DNA from: Chrysaora quinquecirrha | Taxonomy: Eukaryota; Cnidaria; Scyphozoa; Semaeostomeae; Pelagiidae | NCBI GenBank assembly: GCA_014526335.1 | Contig: JACTAT010000148.1 | Coordinates: 1-64,000 of the forward strand | Length of the DNA: 64,000 nucleotides | Direction: 5' to 3' | Notes under the pieces: model-generated | What the model was told of the DNA's origin: nothing | The model's input: the letters and a program-made list of their open reading frames with translations, nothing else | The model's database searches: none | Position numbers and translations under genes: made by a program | Part shown: positions 14,001 to 23,502 of the stretch, piece by piece | Position numbering within the stretch: the first letter of the stretch is position 1 | How the letters are laid out: each line of letters opens with the position of its first letter

Positions 14001-15365
14001 TCAAAATACAACTTCAAGATTGGCTTAGATTGGCTTTTGTGGCAGTTTTCTTCTGAGAGGACATTGTACTAGGGGGGGGGCAACTTTGTAAAACTAGGTG
14101 GGCAATGGTAGGGACTAGTTTCTATGTTAAATGAGGCCCTGAGGGTAGGTCAAAGTCATTGATGATGAGGATGATATTCACTGGAAGGTGTGGTAGAATA
14201 TAAAGAACTTAACAGACAAAGTCTAGAGTCTGTTTGCGACTTGTTAACTAATTCAAAGAACATTCTTGTGATCTTACTTATCAATAAACTAGTGTATATG
14301 ACCGAATCAAATTTAAATGTTGTGAATACATTGGTCGAATTTGCATCCCACTTTATCGTAACAACAACGCAGATTCAACCAGCAAAATTTAGGAACCTCG
14401 ATTGCTGAGCAATTCTGCCATTTTCTAAACAAACAGCCGACGCCTGTTGCAAATTTCTCACTTCGAGTTCCATCTGTTGTTGGCGTATGCAAGACAGCAC
14501 TTGTATCTAGGAAAATTGGTTTTGCCGAAACGAGTCTAATCGGTTAAAATTACGAATCACCCTTTATTCTGTCGAGAGTTAAGATGAGATTAATTCCCAA
14601 ACGAAAGGAAACACTAAAAACAAAGGAGACTTGCAAATCAACGATAATAAAGTAAAGAAAATCAAGAAAATCAAAGAATTATCTTACTTGTGAATTCAGT
14701 GTGCGACCTTCGGTTTTTAAGAAGAAATCAAAAAGCTGCTGTGCCCACTGCCGACGACAAAATCTTGCTTCTTCATCGTTACGATGACCCTTTCTCCTGA
14801 GCCCAGCGATATGGTACGGATAATGATCTAAGCGTATGTCTGTGATAGATATAAGAAGTGCACCTCCACCGTCTGATAGAGATTTACTCTTTTTATTTTC
14901 TGTTCTTGCTTTGCTACTAGATGAATGATGCTTGTCTCCGTCTAGTGTCTGATCATCGCATAAATGCAAATCAATCCTCTTTGTCCTAAGGTGATAGGAA
15001 GTCTCTTCAACATCATATTCTGTAAACAACTGATTCAGATTGGAGCCACCGCCTTGGCCTTGATACTGACCACTGCTTCTTTTATGTGCTGGTGAGCTTG
15101 AAGATGACTGACTGTTTGAAGACGGTCTCGGAACATCACTGTGTGGTGATAGCGGCAAGAATTTCTGACGAACTTTTAAGATGAAGTGAACGAAACTTGA
15201 TAATTTCAGGAGCTGCGATTGAGTCAGAACCCAAAGAATATCATCAAGGATTATTTCAAGTTTTGAAGAAACCAGTGAACAGTCGTGAAGATGCTTTTTG
15301 ATCGTTAGCCGGATGATGGAATTGTTTGTGATAAGCCGCAGAGGCAGTGATCCATGAGATGAAGC
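5002..15365 (-). CDS. BLTP3: Bridge-like lipid transfer protein 3 (UHRF1BP1/UHRF1BP1L family), five 3' exons
   Basis: Exons, in order: 15365-14688, 12478-12256, 9843-9737, 8859-8779, 8064-5002. All junctions are GT-AG and in phase (0, 0, 1, 0, 0), giving 1383 residues before the stop. The family (BLTP3A/B, SHIP164) forms long hydrophobic grooves that move lipids at endosome contact sites. Recognisable blocks are CSLVSSKLEIILDDILWVLT in the first exon, YPYHIAGLRRKG, LFLPAEMNALYFDFTTYY (exon 2), VWLNKFVQS (exon 3), RPKALQMQISQA at the start of the last exon, then WLDFIGIE with FVDAVPLRFWLSLP. A Ser-rich linker holds two PPxY motifs (PPPYYS, PPAYDS). A heptad coiled coil covers the last 60-70 residues. 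The human relatives have about 200 further N-terminal residues (chorein motif); I did not find these exons, and they may lie in the gap at 17829-18328. The introns hold several transposons. The 107- and 81-bp exons are short but match the family in sequence and phase. Confidence 0.9.
10516..11162. mobile_element. Harbinger-like MITE nested in the AT-type element
   Basis: Inverted ends AGCTACGGGGACACGGAAAC are flanked by TTA on both sides (10513-10515 and 11163-11165), the duplication type of PIF/Harbinger. Each end is itself a hairpin: the word TCATGCGATNGCAAC is followed by its own inverted copy. No transposase inside. Confidence 0.75.
10645..10755. repeat. Degenerate GAATATGAAT tandem repeat
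   Basis: Loose tandem array of GAATATGAAT / GAATCTGAAAT words inside the nested MITE. Noncoding. Confidence 0.7.
11728..12184. mobile_element. TIR element in BLTP3 intron
   Basis: The left end GAAGTCTAAGGGCTGATAAA is matched, imperfectly and inverted, by the right end ending at 12184 (GAAGTCTTAGATGGCTGATG on the minus strand). The interior repeats words such as CCAGCCCG and AATTCCAGCC. No clear duplication of the target. Noncoding. Confidence 0.6.
13184..13515. repeat. Dispersed repeat, copy 1 (pair with 52135-52440)
   Basis: About 330 bp beginning GGGGCATACTTAAAAGCC and including TGGCATTGTGTTTTAAACAC and GGTCGGATACAGCGGGAAGA. The same text recurs at about 52138-52440, and its first 80 bp recur as a palindrome at 49131-49314. 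It lies in the BLTP3 intron between exons 12256 and 14688; nothing else is recognised there. Confidence 0.8.
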
Positions 15366-15400
15366 CTAGAATAAAATATCAAGTATAAGAATCATATATT

Positions 15401-15660
15401 TTAACCTTTACCCCAACGGAGGGGGTGGTTTTTTTCCATCCCCCTCAAGTTTTTCTTGTTGTTTTCTTGTTAAATTCCCAAAAATAGTAACAAAATGTCA
15501 CATGACATTGGCTTATTTGGAAACCATTTAATCTTATCACAACTGAAAAATGCTCTGCGAGGTAATAGAAAATTGTTACTACAATCTCGGACAAAACTCA
15601 GGAGACAAACATGAAAAAATGTCCATCTTTTAACATATCGCCCCCTTCCCCCCAGAATCA
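15401..15660. mobile_element. One-ended piggyBac-like MITE relic
   Basis: Begins TTAACCTTTACCCCAACGG with a GGGGGTGG / CCATCCCCC hairpin. Internal words (AATTCCCAAAAATAGTAACA, GTCACATGACATTGGCTTAT) match the complete TTAA-flanked element at 28577-29129. The right end was not found. It lies just upstream of the first recovered BLTP3 exon. Confidence 0.6.
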
Positions 15661-15773
15661 ATGTTGTTGTAGCGAAAAAATAGCTGAAATATCAACGACA
15701 ATCTGTAAGACATCACAGAAACCCAACATTGAATTGGGGGAGAGGGGAGTATTCATTTTTCTCCTATTTTATA

Positions 15774-17168
15774 CAGTGTATTTCTAAATTGATGACAATT
15801 TACAAAAGTCTCATTGAGTTTTGTCCGGGATTGTCTTATAAAATAGATTCTCACTTCTACAATAGTTTGCACAGTTACTTGCAACAAACCATTATAGAAC
15901 TATAATTTAAGTGCAATATAAACACAGTGTCTCGTGATCAGGAAAATAATTGTTTTACAACCAACAACAACATCACTTATCAATTGTTACGCGTTGTCTT
16001 AAAAAATCTCATTTGAGAGAATGGCTGGGCGAAAGGCTATCAAGTCAGAAACAAGGGCTTATATAAAATTCATGAAGAATACAAATGTTAATGAACTTTC
16101 GAAAGAAACAGGAGTGTCTAGGGCACATATTTATAGATTATGGAAGGAACCTGTTGGCATGAAAGCGAGGTCAAGAAAAGGAGTTGGTGGACGACCAAAG
16201 AAGTTAACGGCTTGGGACGAAAGAAGGTTAATTCGCTTGATTAAAAAACTGAGAATGCAGAACCCTAACTGGACGACAAAAAGACTGATGGAGCAAGCCG
16301 ATATTCGAAATGTTTCTGTTCGTACTATAAGAAGGCTATTAAATAGAAATGGCTATTATTATCTACAGGCACGGAAAAAAGGACTTCTAACTACAAAGGA
16401 TCGGAAAAAACGTGTTGAATTTGCCAAGCGAGTACTGCGAGACTATTCTGAGGATATCTGGAGCAATAAAATAGCTTTTTATTTAGATGGAGTTGGGTTT
16501 ATCTATAAACGCAATCCAGCAGATCAATCCTTAGCACCAAGTGGCAGAATTTGGCGTCAAAAACGCGAAGGACTTTCACCAGGGTGTACTGCTAAAGGAA
16601 GCGCTTGTGGTACAGGAGGAAATTACGTCCATATGCTGGTAACAATCACTTATGGAAAGGGTGTAACGTTCATGGAAACTTACGAAAAAATGAATGGTGA
16701 ATATTTTGCTGACTTTTTGAGAAGGAATTTCCAAACACTTGTAGATAAATCAGGCAAGGGTTCACGGCTTTGGGTTCAAGATGGGGACCCTTCCCAGAAT
16801 TCAAAGAAATCAAAACAGGCTCAAATGGAAGTCAATTCAGAATTATTTGCGATTCCGCCAAGAAGTCCGGACTTGAATCCGATCGAAAACCTTTTCAAGA
16901 TTGCTAAAGATAAATTGAAAGAAGACGCGATTTCACGAGGTATCAATTTGGAAACTAAAGACGACTTCGAGAAAAGAATACGAGATACTTTACTATCAAT
17001 ATCAGTTGAAACAGTTGATAAAATCATTCTGTCTATGAATGGACGCTTACAGAAGATAATAGAAAAGGGTGGGGATCGCCTTAAGTATTAACTAAGAACA
17101 ACAATTAGTCGTTCAATGAAAAATAAGTTCTGCTTTAAGATTTTGTTTGTTCCAAATGTGTAGCACTG
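15774..17168 (+). mobile_element. Tc1/mariner-type transposon (1.4 kb)
   Basis: An intact transposase gene is centred in a 1395-bp interval that starts CAGTGTATTTCT at 15774 and ends with CACTG at 17168, each flanked by TA (15772-15773, 17169-17170). CAGTG ends and TA duplication are standard for Tc1. The inverted match beyond the first 5-6 bp is weak, so the exact boundaries are tentative. Confidence 0.6.
16021..17091 (+). CDS. Tc1-like DDE transposase, intact
   Basis: This is a 356-residue single-exon transposase, the usual Tc1 length. It catalyses cut-and-paste transposition in the nucleus. The N-terminal third has two helix-turn-helix segments (ELSKETGVSRAHIYRLWK, residues 25-42, and NVSVRTIRRLLNRNGYYY, 97-114) joined by a basic GGRPKK hook. 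The catalytic triad is visible: D156 in FYLDGVGF, D254 in WVQDGDPSQN, E289 in SPDLNPIENLF, with 34 residues between the last two (DD34E). There is no internal stop or frameshift, which suggests recent activity or recent arrival. It lies upstream of the first recovered BLTP3 exon, in the opposite orientation, and could sit in an upstream intron of that gene. Confidence 0.93.
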   Translation: MAGRKAIKSETRAYIKFMKNTNVNELSKETGVSRAHIYRLWKEPVGMKARSRKGVGGRPKKLTAWDERRLIRLIKKLRMQNPNWTTKRLMEQADIRNVSVRTIRRLLNRNGYYYLQARKKGLLTTKDRKKRVEFAKRVLRDYSEDIWSNKIAFYLDGVGFIYKRNPADQSLAPSGRIWRQKREGLSPGCTAKGSACGTGGNYVHMLVTITYGKGVTFMETYEKMNGEYFADFLRRNFQTLVDKSGKGSRLWVQDGDPSQNSKKSKQAQMEVNSELFAIPPRSPDLNPIENLFKIAKDKLKEDAISRGINLETKDDFEKRIRDTLLSISVETVDKIILSMNGRLQKIIEKGGDRLKY

Positions 17169-17390
17169 TATCTATCCAAGCCATAATTCTTATATAATTT
17201 TTCTTAAATGTTACAATTGCAATGCTTTACGAAAGAAAAGCACATTTCTTATGTCACATATTCCATGTATTTTGTTCAACTCTCTATGCATTAGTCATAT
17301 TCGGGCTCTTGATTTTAATTAAACGTATACACGTTGTAGGTATAATGATATAGCCTGTCTGATAGATTTACTTCGCCAACATTCACCTAC

Positions 17391-17644
17391 GGTTAACCCC
17401 GGTTAACCGTACGGTTAACCCCACGATTAACCCCCCTTTTGAGATAAATTCCATATGAACTTCAATGGAAATCAACGGTTAACCACGGTTAACCCCCCAA
17501 ATTATAAAATAATCTATATTAACTTTATTAAAAAAGAGGGGTTAACCGTTGAAATGCTTTTTGCATGCATGTATCAGTGTTTAATTACATACTTACGAGG
17601 GGTTAACCGTAGGGTTAACCGTGGGGTTAACCGAACGGTTAACC
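17391..17644. repeat. Array of ten GGTTAACC palindromes
   Basis: The octamer GGTTAACC occurs at 17391, 17401, 17413, 17477, 17487, 17540, 17601, 17613, 17625 and 17637. The last four are exactly 12 bp apart. Left and right clusters are arranged as an imperfect inverted repeat and share spacers such as CGTACGG and CCCCACG/CGTGGGG. No gene here. Confidence 0.9.
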
Positions 17645-17828
17645 GTGACAATTAACCCCTGCATATATATATTTAGTTATCTTAAAAAGACTACTTCTAA
17701 TACTTTCTATCTGTTCATCTCAGTTTCCATGTGTTCATAAACATTGAAAATCAGTCATAACAGTCAAAACAAAATCTAAATATCGTTGCCAAGAAGCACC
17801 AATTCTGAGAAGCATTTGCCACAAGGAG

Positions 17829-18328
17829 NNNNNNNNNNNNNNNNNNNNNNNNNNNNNNNNNNNNNNNNNNNNNNNNNNNNNNNNNNNNNNNNNNNNNNNN
17901 NNNNNNNNNNNNNNNNNNNNNNNNNNNNNNNNNNNNNNNNNNNNNNNNNNNNNNNNNNNNNNNNNNNNNNNNNNNNNNNNNNNNNNNNNNNNNNNNNNNN
18001 NNNNNNNNNNNNNNNNNNNNNNNNNNNNNNNNNNNNNNNNNNNNNNNNNNNNNNNNNNNNNNNNNNNNNNNNNNNNNNNNNNNNNNNNNNNNNNNNNNNN
18101 NNNNNNNNNNNNNNNNNNNNNNNNNNNNNNNNNNNNNNNNNNNNNNNNNNNNNNNNNNNNNNNNNNNNNNNNNNNNNNNNNNNNNNNNNNNNNNNNNNNN
18201 NNNNNNNNNNNNNNNNNNNNNNNNNNNNNNNNNNNNNNNNNNNNNNNNNNNNNNNNNNNNNNNNNNNNNNNNNNNNNNNNNNNNNNNNNNNNNNNNNNNN
18301 NNNNNNNNNNNNNNNNNNNNNNNNNNNN
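17829..18328. other. Assembly gap (500 N)
   Basis: Exactly 500 undetermined bases, so the length is probably a placeholder. It may hide N-terminal BLTP3 exons. The flanks (17645-17828 and 18329-19490) contain no recognised gene. Confidence 0.99.
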
Positions 18329-19516
18329 GCACTCCTATACAGGGAGGCCCAAGGGGTGCAGGGAGGAGGGCAAATGTGCCCTTCCAATAAAACGATAATT
18401 TAATTTGACAACGTCTAATACGATATTTCGGCACCCAGAAATTCAACTAAAGACAACTTCAAACTTGATCAAAAAGCCAACGTAGCTTCATCCCCTAACG
18501 GTGGCACATAATATAACACAAAATGACTTGCAATTGCAACTTCAAAAGAAGCAATATGGGCAACCTAATGCCATTCGAATTGAATACATGTGGAGACATA
18601 GCCTAAAAATGTCGTAAAAACATGACCAACATTCGTTCAAAAACATTTGTTGCATTTGTAACCAATTTAAAGGACGTGCACAAACAATTTCCCTGGTAGA
18701 ACCACCAAACCCGCTTATTCTTTTTTCAATTGCCCTTGCGTTCCTGGTCACCCCCTTTGCTCCGGCGTCCCTGCTTCTATTGCTCGAAAGTATCTCTTCA
18801 GCAAAAATTGCAATCATATTTTCTTTGCCAGGCCTATAGTATTGTTAAACCGAAGATGCTAGCACTGGCATTTCGATTTCTGAGCTGATCAGAAATCCAC
18901 AAAAAAACCTTTATTTGATGACACAATGATTATGGAATCTTAGTTTAGTAAAAATTCGGATAAAGCTTTTAAAGGTTAGTCAAGGTACAATACCTAATAA
19001 CTCGCCCCTTACTGACTGAAGAAGGGGAGACATTCGCTTAATAGAGACCGGGCGTTTAATGTGCGTTTCTATCAGGAGGGTACAGTTCTTTAACATGCTT
19101 CGTGGTCAACCGAATTTGAACGTATAGCTTAGCTTTGCCACTTTGGCATTTCATGTTTTACGCTTGATACTCGTTCACGTTTCACGAAATTGTGTTTGGT
19201 TACTTTCACGGTTCACATTTTTAAAATCCTCTCTTAATTGTCATGTATCAAACAAATAACCCCTCTTCTTGATACATTTTCGTAAATCGTCAGCCCTCAT
19301 TTCCAAAAACAAGTCGCAAAAAAATTGTCACAGAGGTAGTCCCGGGTAATCCCTTTGAATAATTTTAGCATAGCTCTTGAATTTTTCGGATCCCGTAATA
19401 ATTTTATTGCATTCTTTCACTAGTTTAGCTCTAGCTTTCCTGCATCCTCTGCATCTCAAATATTATAGCAATAGGATTGGTTTTATCAATTGATTTTCAC
19501 TTTTTCAGGAAAAATC

Positions 19517-21150
19517 ATGTCAACTGTCGCTTTGAAGATCAGTATCGATGGATGCAAGTACTTGATAAAAGGGATTGGTAAGGAGACCTCCCACAAAGAC
19601 GTTTTATGTGCCATTGCCAAATATAGAAATGTTCAGCGTGACGATAATAACCTTAACTCGTTGTCAACTTCTATTGGTTCATTTAGTATAATAGAATGTT
19701 TTGATACAAAGAAAAGTAAGAAGAAAGGGAAGTCATTGTCATCGGATTGTGAATTGAAGAGGGAATCGTCGCAGAGAAGAAAAACGAAATCTGACGGAAA
19801 TAAAAGAAAAGAACAATTTGGCAAAAAATGTAAAGATAGAGAAAGCGAGATTGCTAACGGAAAAGAGATAGTAAGAAAGAAGCGAAACATTTGAACAAGA
19901 AACAATCCGAGTTATTGCGAAGCTACTCGTTAAATGATAAGGACAGGCGAAAATATAAACGAAAATTGAAGCAACTAAGTTGTGCCGATGATTCTGATAT
20001 CGAAAAACTGCAAAGTCGGCAGCGTAAATTCAAGAATTCTTTGAATAAAAGAAATTATGATGATGATGATATCAATACTTTTTACAAGCTTCACAATTTA
20101 ATATCTTGTCAAAATGTAGAAATTAAAGCACAAATTAAATCGATGAATAAAAGTGAATGGCTTGACAATCTAAAAAGACATTCAACAACTTATTTTATTG
20201 AGGACGAAAGGATTACCGAAGATCGTAACAAAATTGGGCAAAATAAAGACAATTTGAGTAACGAGACTCGCAGTTCTAAAGGACGATGTGAAATTTCTAC
20301 AAATGGCAACTTAGAAAAATGTTCGAAAAAGCCATCAGAAACAATTTCTGATTGCACTGAGATTGACAATGATAGTGGACTGCCTTCCATGGAATATGAA
20401 TCGTCACTCGATACTGTCTCAAGGGATGAAATTAGTCTTCAGTTTGATCAAGAGAATTCGGATAGGACTAGCATCAACGAGGCAACAGATTTTGATAGAG
20501 AGGTAGAGAATTGTTTATTAGATGATGTTTTTGTTGACGAAGAAGACAATTTAGTAGATGGACAGCAAATTGAAGGTCGTAATGAAGAAAAAGGAACTGA
20601 TGCATCCGAGTCGCGAAGTTTAGAGCTGATGACAGAAATCAGAGAATTATTCAAAGGCCTGTCTGAAACGATTGATGATATATCTTTTAAAGAACTCATG
20701 GTAGCCCAACTTGAGTTTCAACTTGACTGTTTGGCTGAAGATGAGAATGATTACGATGAAAATGAAACTGAAACAGAAGAACTGAATTTGATAACTGATT
20801 TGAAACAAACGCAAGAATTTCTCAAAGCTGTGACATGTTTATGCCAGTACCAGAAAAGAGAACATTTGAAAATATCGAATGAGTTGAATTATTTAAATCA
20901 GGTCATAAACAAAAGAAGAACAAAACTTAATTTGTTACAAAGGAAAGTCAGTCAAGCTGAATTTAGTTTCTTGCCAAGACATTTGAAAGTTTCCGAGCAA
21001 AGAAGAACTAAGGTTGTAATTATCAATGAAACACCTGAAGAGATTAACAACAATGATGAAGAGTTGCATGAAAGCAGCGTCACCGAAACAAATCAGAGAT
21101 TCGAACTGAAGCAGGATTATAATGACAACGAGGCTGTCAGTCTCGTTTAA
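19517..21150 (+). CDS. N-terminal RASSF (RASSF7-10 type) protein, copy A, one frameshift
   Basis: A Ras-association-domain scaffold. The ATG at 19517 follows a clear intron acceptor (CACTTTTTCAG, ending 19508), so there is an upstream noncoding exon. Residues 5-60 are an RA-like ubiquitin fold (VALKISIDGCKYLIKGIG, then SHKDVLCAIAKYRN and SFSIIECFD). A Lys-rich linker, a conserved DDSDIEKL block and an acidic Ser-rich middle with DSGLPS follow. The end is a coiled-coil segment (ELMTEIRELFKGLSETIDD to INKRRTKLNLLQRKVSQAEF). The RA part (19517-19894) and the rest (open from 19858) are in different frames: reading needs a -1 shift between 19858 and 19894. The whole would be about 544 residues. 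The matching order of blocks in copy B shows the two frames belong together. An AATAAA lies at 21264. A missing base in the assembly, a mutation, or a cryptic intron (donor GTAAGA at 19871) could explain the shift. Confidence 0.8.
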
Positions 21151-21263
21151 GATTCCCTTCACCTCATTCTTATTAAGCACAGCAGCAAATCTAGCACTAA
21201 AAGATAGCGAGGTAAAGGCAATTTTCTCCATTACAAAATTATTAAATAAGCTCCAATATAGTT

Positions 21264-21269
21264 AATAAA
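21264..21269 (+). promoter_or_regulatory. Poly(A) signal of RASSF copy A
   Basis: AATAAA 114 bp after the stop codon. Confidence 0.6.
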
Positions 21270-21476
21270 GACAGTGTAAGATAACCTTTAGTATGTTTTT
21301 TACTTCTTGCTTATAGGCAAGCCTGTTTTATACATGCTAACACTTTGAGCTTATTCGTGCTAACGAGTTATAGTACTGCTTACACCAACAAAGCTTATCA
21401 TGTTCTACCAAAATTTCTCGGCACTGTTTGACTTGAGAAGCGATTCAAAATACGACAAGAGATTTCTATTTTGAAA

Positions 21477-21572
21477 GACATGTTTCGGTTTCATCATCAA
21501 TATTCAGTTACTAAAGGACAAAGCTTGCTTCAGTTAACTGAAGATGGACGATGAAACCGAAACATGTCATTC
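21477..21572. repeat. Inverted repeat GACATGTTTCGGTTTCATC
   Basis: GACATGTTTCGGTTTCATC near 21478 is matched by GATGAAACCGAAACATGTC near 21550, about 50 bp apart, directly before the 8-bp-TSD element. Confidence 0.8.
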
Positions 21573-21584
21573 AAACTGAAATAG

Positions 21585-21980
21585 CCGGGGGGTACTTCAT
21601 TGTTCAAATGACTAGACGTGCCGCCCAGTTTTTCCAAACCCACCCATGTCTACCGACAAATTTTGTCAGTCGTGATACCCATGTATAGAAAAAACAACGA
21701 AATTTTTTACCCATTTGTACCAATATCTCAAATGTTTGAACCCAATTTAACGCCTGAGGCAACAGTAAATGCGGCGAAAAGGCATTTGCGCTGAAAAATA
21801 AAACGCACTTTTATTAGGCTTTTCAAAGCAATGCATGTCTAAAATTTTTAAATATTGTACTACCCATATGTAGAGATTCTTTACGAAAAATCAACCCTTA
21901 TGTAGGGAAATTGGCGCTGAAAAAGTTACCCATTTGGGCGGCACGTCTAGTATAACGAACAATGGAAGTACCTCCCCGGG
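21585..21980. mobile_element. MITE with CCCGGGG ends and 8-bp target duplication
   Basis: The ends CCGGGGGGTACTTC and, inverted, CCCGGGGAGGTACTTCC bound 396 bp. The octamer TGAAATAG is repeated exactly on both sides (21577-21584, 21981-21988), as in hAT-type insertions. A second inverted block, GACTAGACGTGCCGCC, lies inside both ends. Noncoding. Confidence 0.85.
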
Positions 21981-21988
21981 TGAAATAG

Positions 21989-23502
21989 CTAACCTGTCGT
22001 TTTTTATGGAACTTTTCTGTTTTGCTTGAACCAGAGTAAACATTCATCTACTTCATTTCAACCAATCAAAGCACTTCGATTTATTGGTTCTGCCAGTAAG
22101 AAAGCAGCATTTGTTGAATTGATTTATGTTGCAAGGATAGCTACATGGTGTGAGTGAGATATTGCCTAAACTGATCTGAGCTTAACTTTCAAGCACGAAA
22201 TGCAAAGGGAAGTGAATTTTCAAAGTGTGATCGTGCAGTAAAGCGTTGGTTAATCTTTTGCAAAATCTATTTAATCGTAATGGGCTTTCATTCTCGAAAA
22301 CAGCCAAGGTCATATTTTATGTAAGATGAGGTTCAAGTAGCTGAGTATATCAACGGTTCATTTCGTTTTATTTCATAATTTTTACATTAAATGTTCATTC
22401 ACGCTTGAAATAACTTTTTAAATTTTGTGCCTACGTTTATCTATATGTATATTTGTATGCAAACAGTAGCAATTGAATATGAAATATTAGCTAGTTTTAT
22501 GTAAATAGAAAGTCATATACAAAATACTTGCTTGTATATACAGATAAATACATATATTGCACTATATTGTACTCTTCCAATGCACTGAGAGGCTTTTAAT
22601 ACCCTTTTTATACATAATACAAAAAGCACTTTTGGATACGAATTGTCTCGCAACATCAATGCTTCAGACCAGCTAATGCATAATGCGAAATGTGCGTGTT
22701 ACGAAGACTTAACAAAGAGAAATAAAGGTTTTGCTGCAGTATTCTTAATTTCTTCTTTATCTTGCTAGCTTACATCTTAGCAAAGGCAATAAATAATTCA
22801 CGAAGAATGCATCAATTAGGAATTCATAAAATTTTATCTACTTTCTGGCCGTATCACTGGGTTTTCTATTTTTCACTTCTGACACAGTTTGCGCATTTGA
22901 GATCGATTTTAGGTAACATAATGGTTTGCGGGAAAGAGTTCTTCTCTCAATTTGACTTAAGCGAAAGGGTATTTTGGCATTTTATTCTTCAGTAAGATTT
23001 TTTCTATTTCTTCGATTATTTTCTCATGTTTAATACTTATTTTTATGCTACTGCTGCCCCAATGCATTTCTCCCAAAACCGTCCAACATTATTGGGAGTT
23101 ATTTGTTGTGATTTGTTGGCTGTGGGGGTTGTTGGCTGAAGTTGGATTTTGATCAAAAATGTTGGATGTCCGGAGATTTAAGGATCTTATTGTGCTAAGT
23201 GTTAATGTGTTGGTGGCGTTTGGCCTCTTCCAACAAAATCATGTTAACGCACGCGCTGCAGAAAATGAAATCACGCCAAAAAATCATTACAAACAAAAGC
23301 CAAAGATGTTCTATGTATTGTCACGCTAGCTTTTTCGCGCGCAACTTAATTTTAACTGGAATGCTAAAAGCGTTTGGTCCCATGAGTCAAACAACTTGTT
23401 ATGGGAGAAATCTTGGGCGCGTTTGGCCAGGGCTTCAATCTATGAGTTACAATTTCTTCATTCAAAGGAAAAGTACGCACGAAAAAGACAATAGAAAGCA
23501 TA
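21989..23502. other. Intergenic, AT-rich, between convergent RASSF genes
   Basis: No gene seen. Within it, 23054-23422 looks like a weak TIR element: CCCAATGCATTTCTCCCAAA on the left and, inverted, CGCCCAAGATTTCTCCCATA on the right, with TTGTTGGC words inside. Confidence 0.5.

Noticed and set aside
17391..17644. CRISPR array
   Set aside because: The repeated unit is an 8-bp palindrome with very short spacers in a eukaryotic genome. No other candidate array was seen.
17751..18446. Open frames spanning the N gap
   Set aside because: They are open only because undetermined bases contain no stops.
18542..18817. 91-codon open frame on the minus strand
   Set aside because: No domain recognised and no splice context. 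It looks like part of a degraded repeat.
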